A DNA stretch of 5,579 nucleotides. It comes from Verrucomicrobia bacterium GWC2_42_7 (GTDB lineage Bacteria > Verrucomicrobiota > Verrucomicrobiia > Opitutales > GWC2-42-7-A). The first letter of the stretch is position 1, and each line of letters opens with the position of its first letter. Below the pieces are notes generated by a model that saw nothing but the letters and a program-made list of their open reading frames with translations, made no database searches and had not been told where the DNA came from. The stretch spans positions 1 through 5,579 of the forward strand of contig MIDO01000054.1 of assembly GCA_001831055.1 (NCBI GenBank). Reading direction: 5' to 3'. The position numbers and the translations under genes were made by a program. Of this stretch, positions 5,110-5,579 are shown piece by piece.

Positions 5110-5210
5110 TGTGGTCTAACAAGTTCTTCAATAACTTATTAGACCACAGATTGCCTCCTTTTAGAAAGGGGTGCAGGGAAAAGCTTTTTTGCGACCAAAA
5201 GCGGTTTCCC
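5110..5210 (+). repeat. Three-hairpin repeat, copy 7 (forward, A-B-C)
   Basis: Forward copy upstream of rplU. Hairpin A (5110-5148) pairs TGTGGTCTAACAAGTT with AACTTATTAGACCACA, 15 of 16 with one C/A mismatch and a 7-nt loop. Hairpin B (5157-5169) is CCTTT-TAG-AAAGG within CTCCTTTTAGAAAGGGG, one base shorter than in copies 4 and 5. Hairpin C (5176-5210) is weaker, with GGGAAA/TTTCCC outer arms and GCTTTT/AAAAGC inside. Its A-stem sequence is unlike any other copy. With the decayed copy 6 it repeats the mirrored C-B-A…A-B-C layout of copies 3 and 4. Confidence 0.82.
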
Positions 5211-5245
5211 CAAAGACTAATATAGATAATTTTATGAAAAAAAAC

Positions 5246-5276
5246 TTGCAAACGGTTTCTAGATGTTGTTCATTAT
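5246..5276 (+). promoter_or_regulatory. Possible rplU promoter
   Basis: TTGCAA (5246-5251) and CATTAT (5271-5276) are separated by 19 bp, a weak but plausible sigma-70 pair in the AT-rich region before rplU. It would give a leader of about 17 nt. An alternative -10, TAGAAT (5286-5291), lacks a well-spaced -35. The start codon has no Shine-Dalgarno, only an A-rich run before it. Confidence 0.35.
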
Positions 5277-5299
5277 AGCACTTTTTAGAATAATTAGAA

Positions 5300-5579
5300 A
5301 TGAAAGCTATCATAGAAACACAGGGGCGCCAGTTTACGGTGCAAGAGGGCGATATTTTGTTTGTAAATCGCTATGTCAACTCTAAAGCGGATGACGTTAT
5401 AAACATTGATAATGTTCTGATGTTGGGAGAAGGACAGGAAGCAAAAGTAGGTACCCCGCTCGTAACGGGAGCTGTTGTTACTGCTAGAATTTTGGAAAAC
5501 AAGCGCGGGAAGAAGATCGTGATCTTCAAGAGAAAGCGTCGTAAGGGTTACCAACGCAAGCAGGGACACCGCCAAGAAA
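5300..5579 (+). CDS. rplU: 50S ribosomal protein L21, 3' partial
   Basis: A large-subunit ribosomal protein that binds 23S rRNA. The reading frame begins at ATG 5300 (MKAIIETQGRQFTVQEGDIL) and is open through the window end with 93 residues. Since L21 is usually about 100-105 residues, roughly ten C-terminal residues are missing. The N-terminal Q-G-x-Q-[FY]-x-V segment and the basic C-terminal signature, IFKRKRRKGYQRKQGHRQ (about 75-92), are both present. In many bacteria rplU heads an operon with rpmA (L27) and often obg; those would lie just outside to the right. The N-terminal form MKAIIETQGRQFTV and ENKRGKK in the middle remind me of Verrucomicrobiota L21, which is the main basis for the taxonomic guess. 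Confidence 0.96.
   Translation, partial: MKAIIETQGRQFTVQEGDILFVNRYVNSKADDVINIDNVLMLGEGQEAKVGTPLVTGAVVTARILENKRGKKIVIFKRKRRKGYQRKQGHRQE

Noticed and set aside
5015..5251. Open frames on both strands through copy 7 and adjacent hairpins
   Set aside because: Palindromic DNA gives open frames on both strands by symmetry; the translations are repeat-derived, low-complexity and match no family.
5294..5575. Minus-strand 93-codon open frame at the right end
   Set aside because: It is antisense to rplU, whose L21 sequence is unmistakable.

Overview
The window looks like ordinary chromosome from an AT-leaning bacterium, probably of the PVC group. The L21 sequence, the DUF502 protein and the histidine kinase read to me as closest to Verrucomicrobiota (Opitutales-like). 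That is an impression from remembered family sequences, not a search result, and should be held loosely. No phage, transposase, plasmid, tRNA or rRNA gene is visible.

Layout from left to right: a 5'-truncated PAS/HisKA/HATPase sensor histidine kinase (+, ends 1088); a 583-bp gap holding two hairpin repeats and a second, MITE-like repeat; a short CMP-sugar-type cytidylyltransferase (-, 1672-2223); a 344-bp gap with two mirrored hairpin repeats; a two-gene operon on the minus strand, a DUF502 membrane protein (3082-3735) followed after 7 bp by a Nudix hydrolase (2568-3074); a 277-bp gap with one hairpin repeat; a minus-strand response regulator whose output is an RsbW/SpoIIAB-like ATPase (4013-4891); a 408-bp gap with a decayed repeat, unassigned hairpins and one more full repeat; and the start of rplU (ribosomal protein L21, +, from 5300), cut by the window end.

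The genes do not form one pathway. The two signalling genes are not adjacent and may or may not be partners. The most notable feature is in the non-coding DNA. Every gap of more than 250 bp carries at least one copy of a roughly 100-bp element made of three consecutive hairpins (here called A, B and C). The small central hairpin B is nearly constant (CTCCTTTTCGGAAAGGGG) in the best copies, while A and C have stems of 15-19 bp whose sequence differs between copies but whose pairing is kept. Both orientations occur, and in two gaps the copies are mirrored (C-B-A then A-B-C). A second repeat type (80-bp tandem motif plus a 124-bp element with terminal inverted repeats) abuts the stop codon of the cytidylyltransferase.
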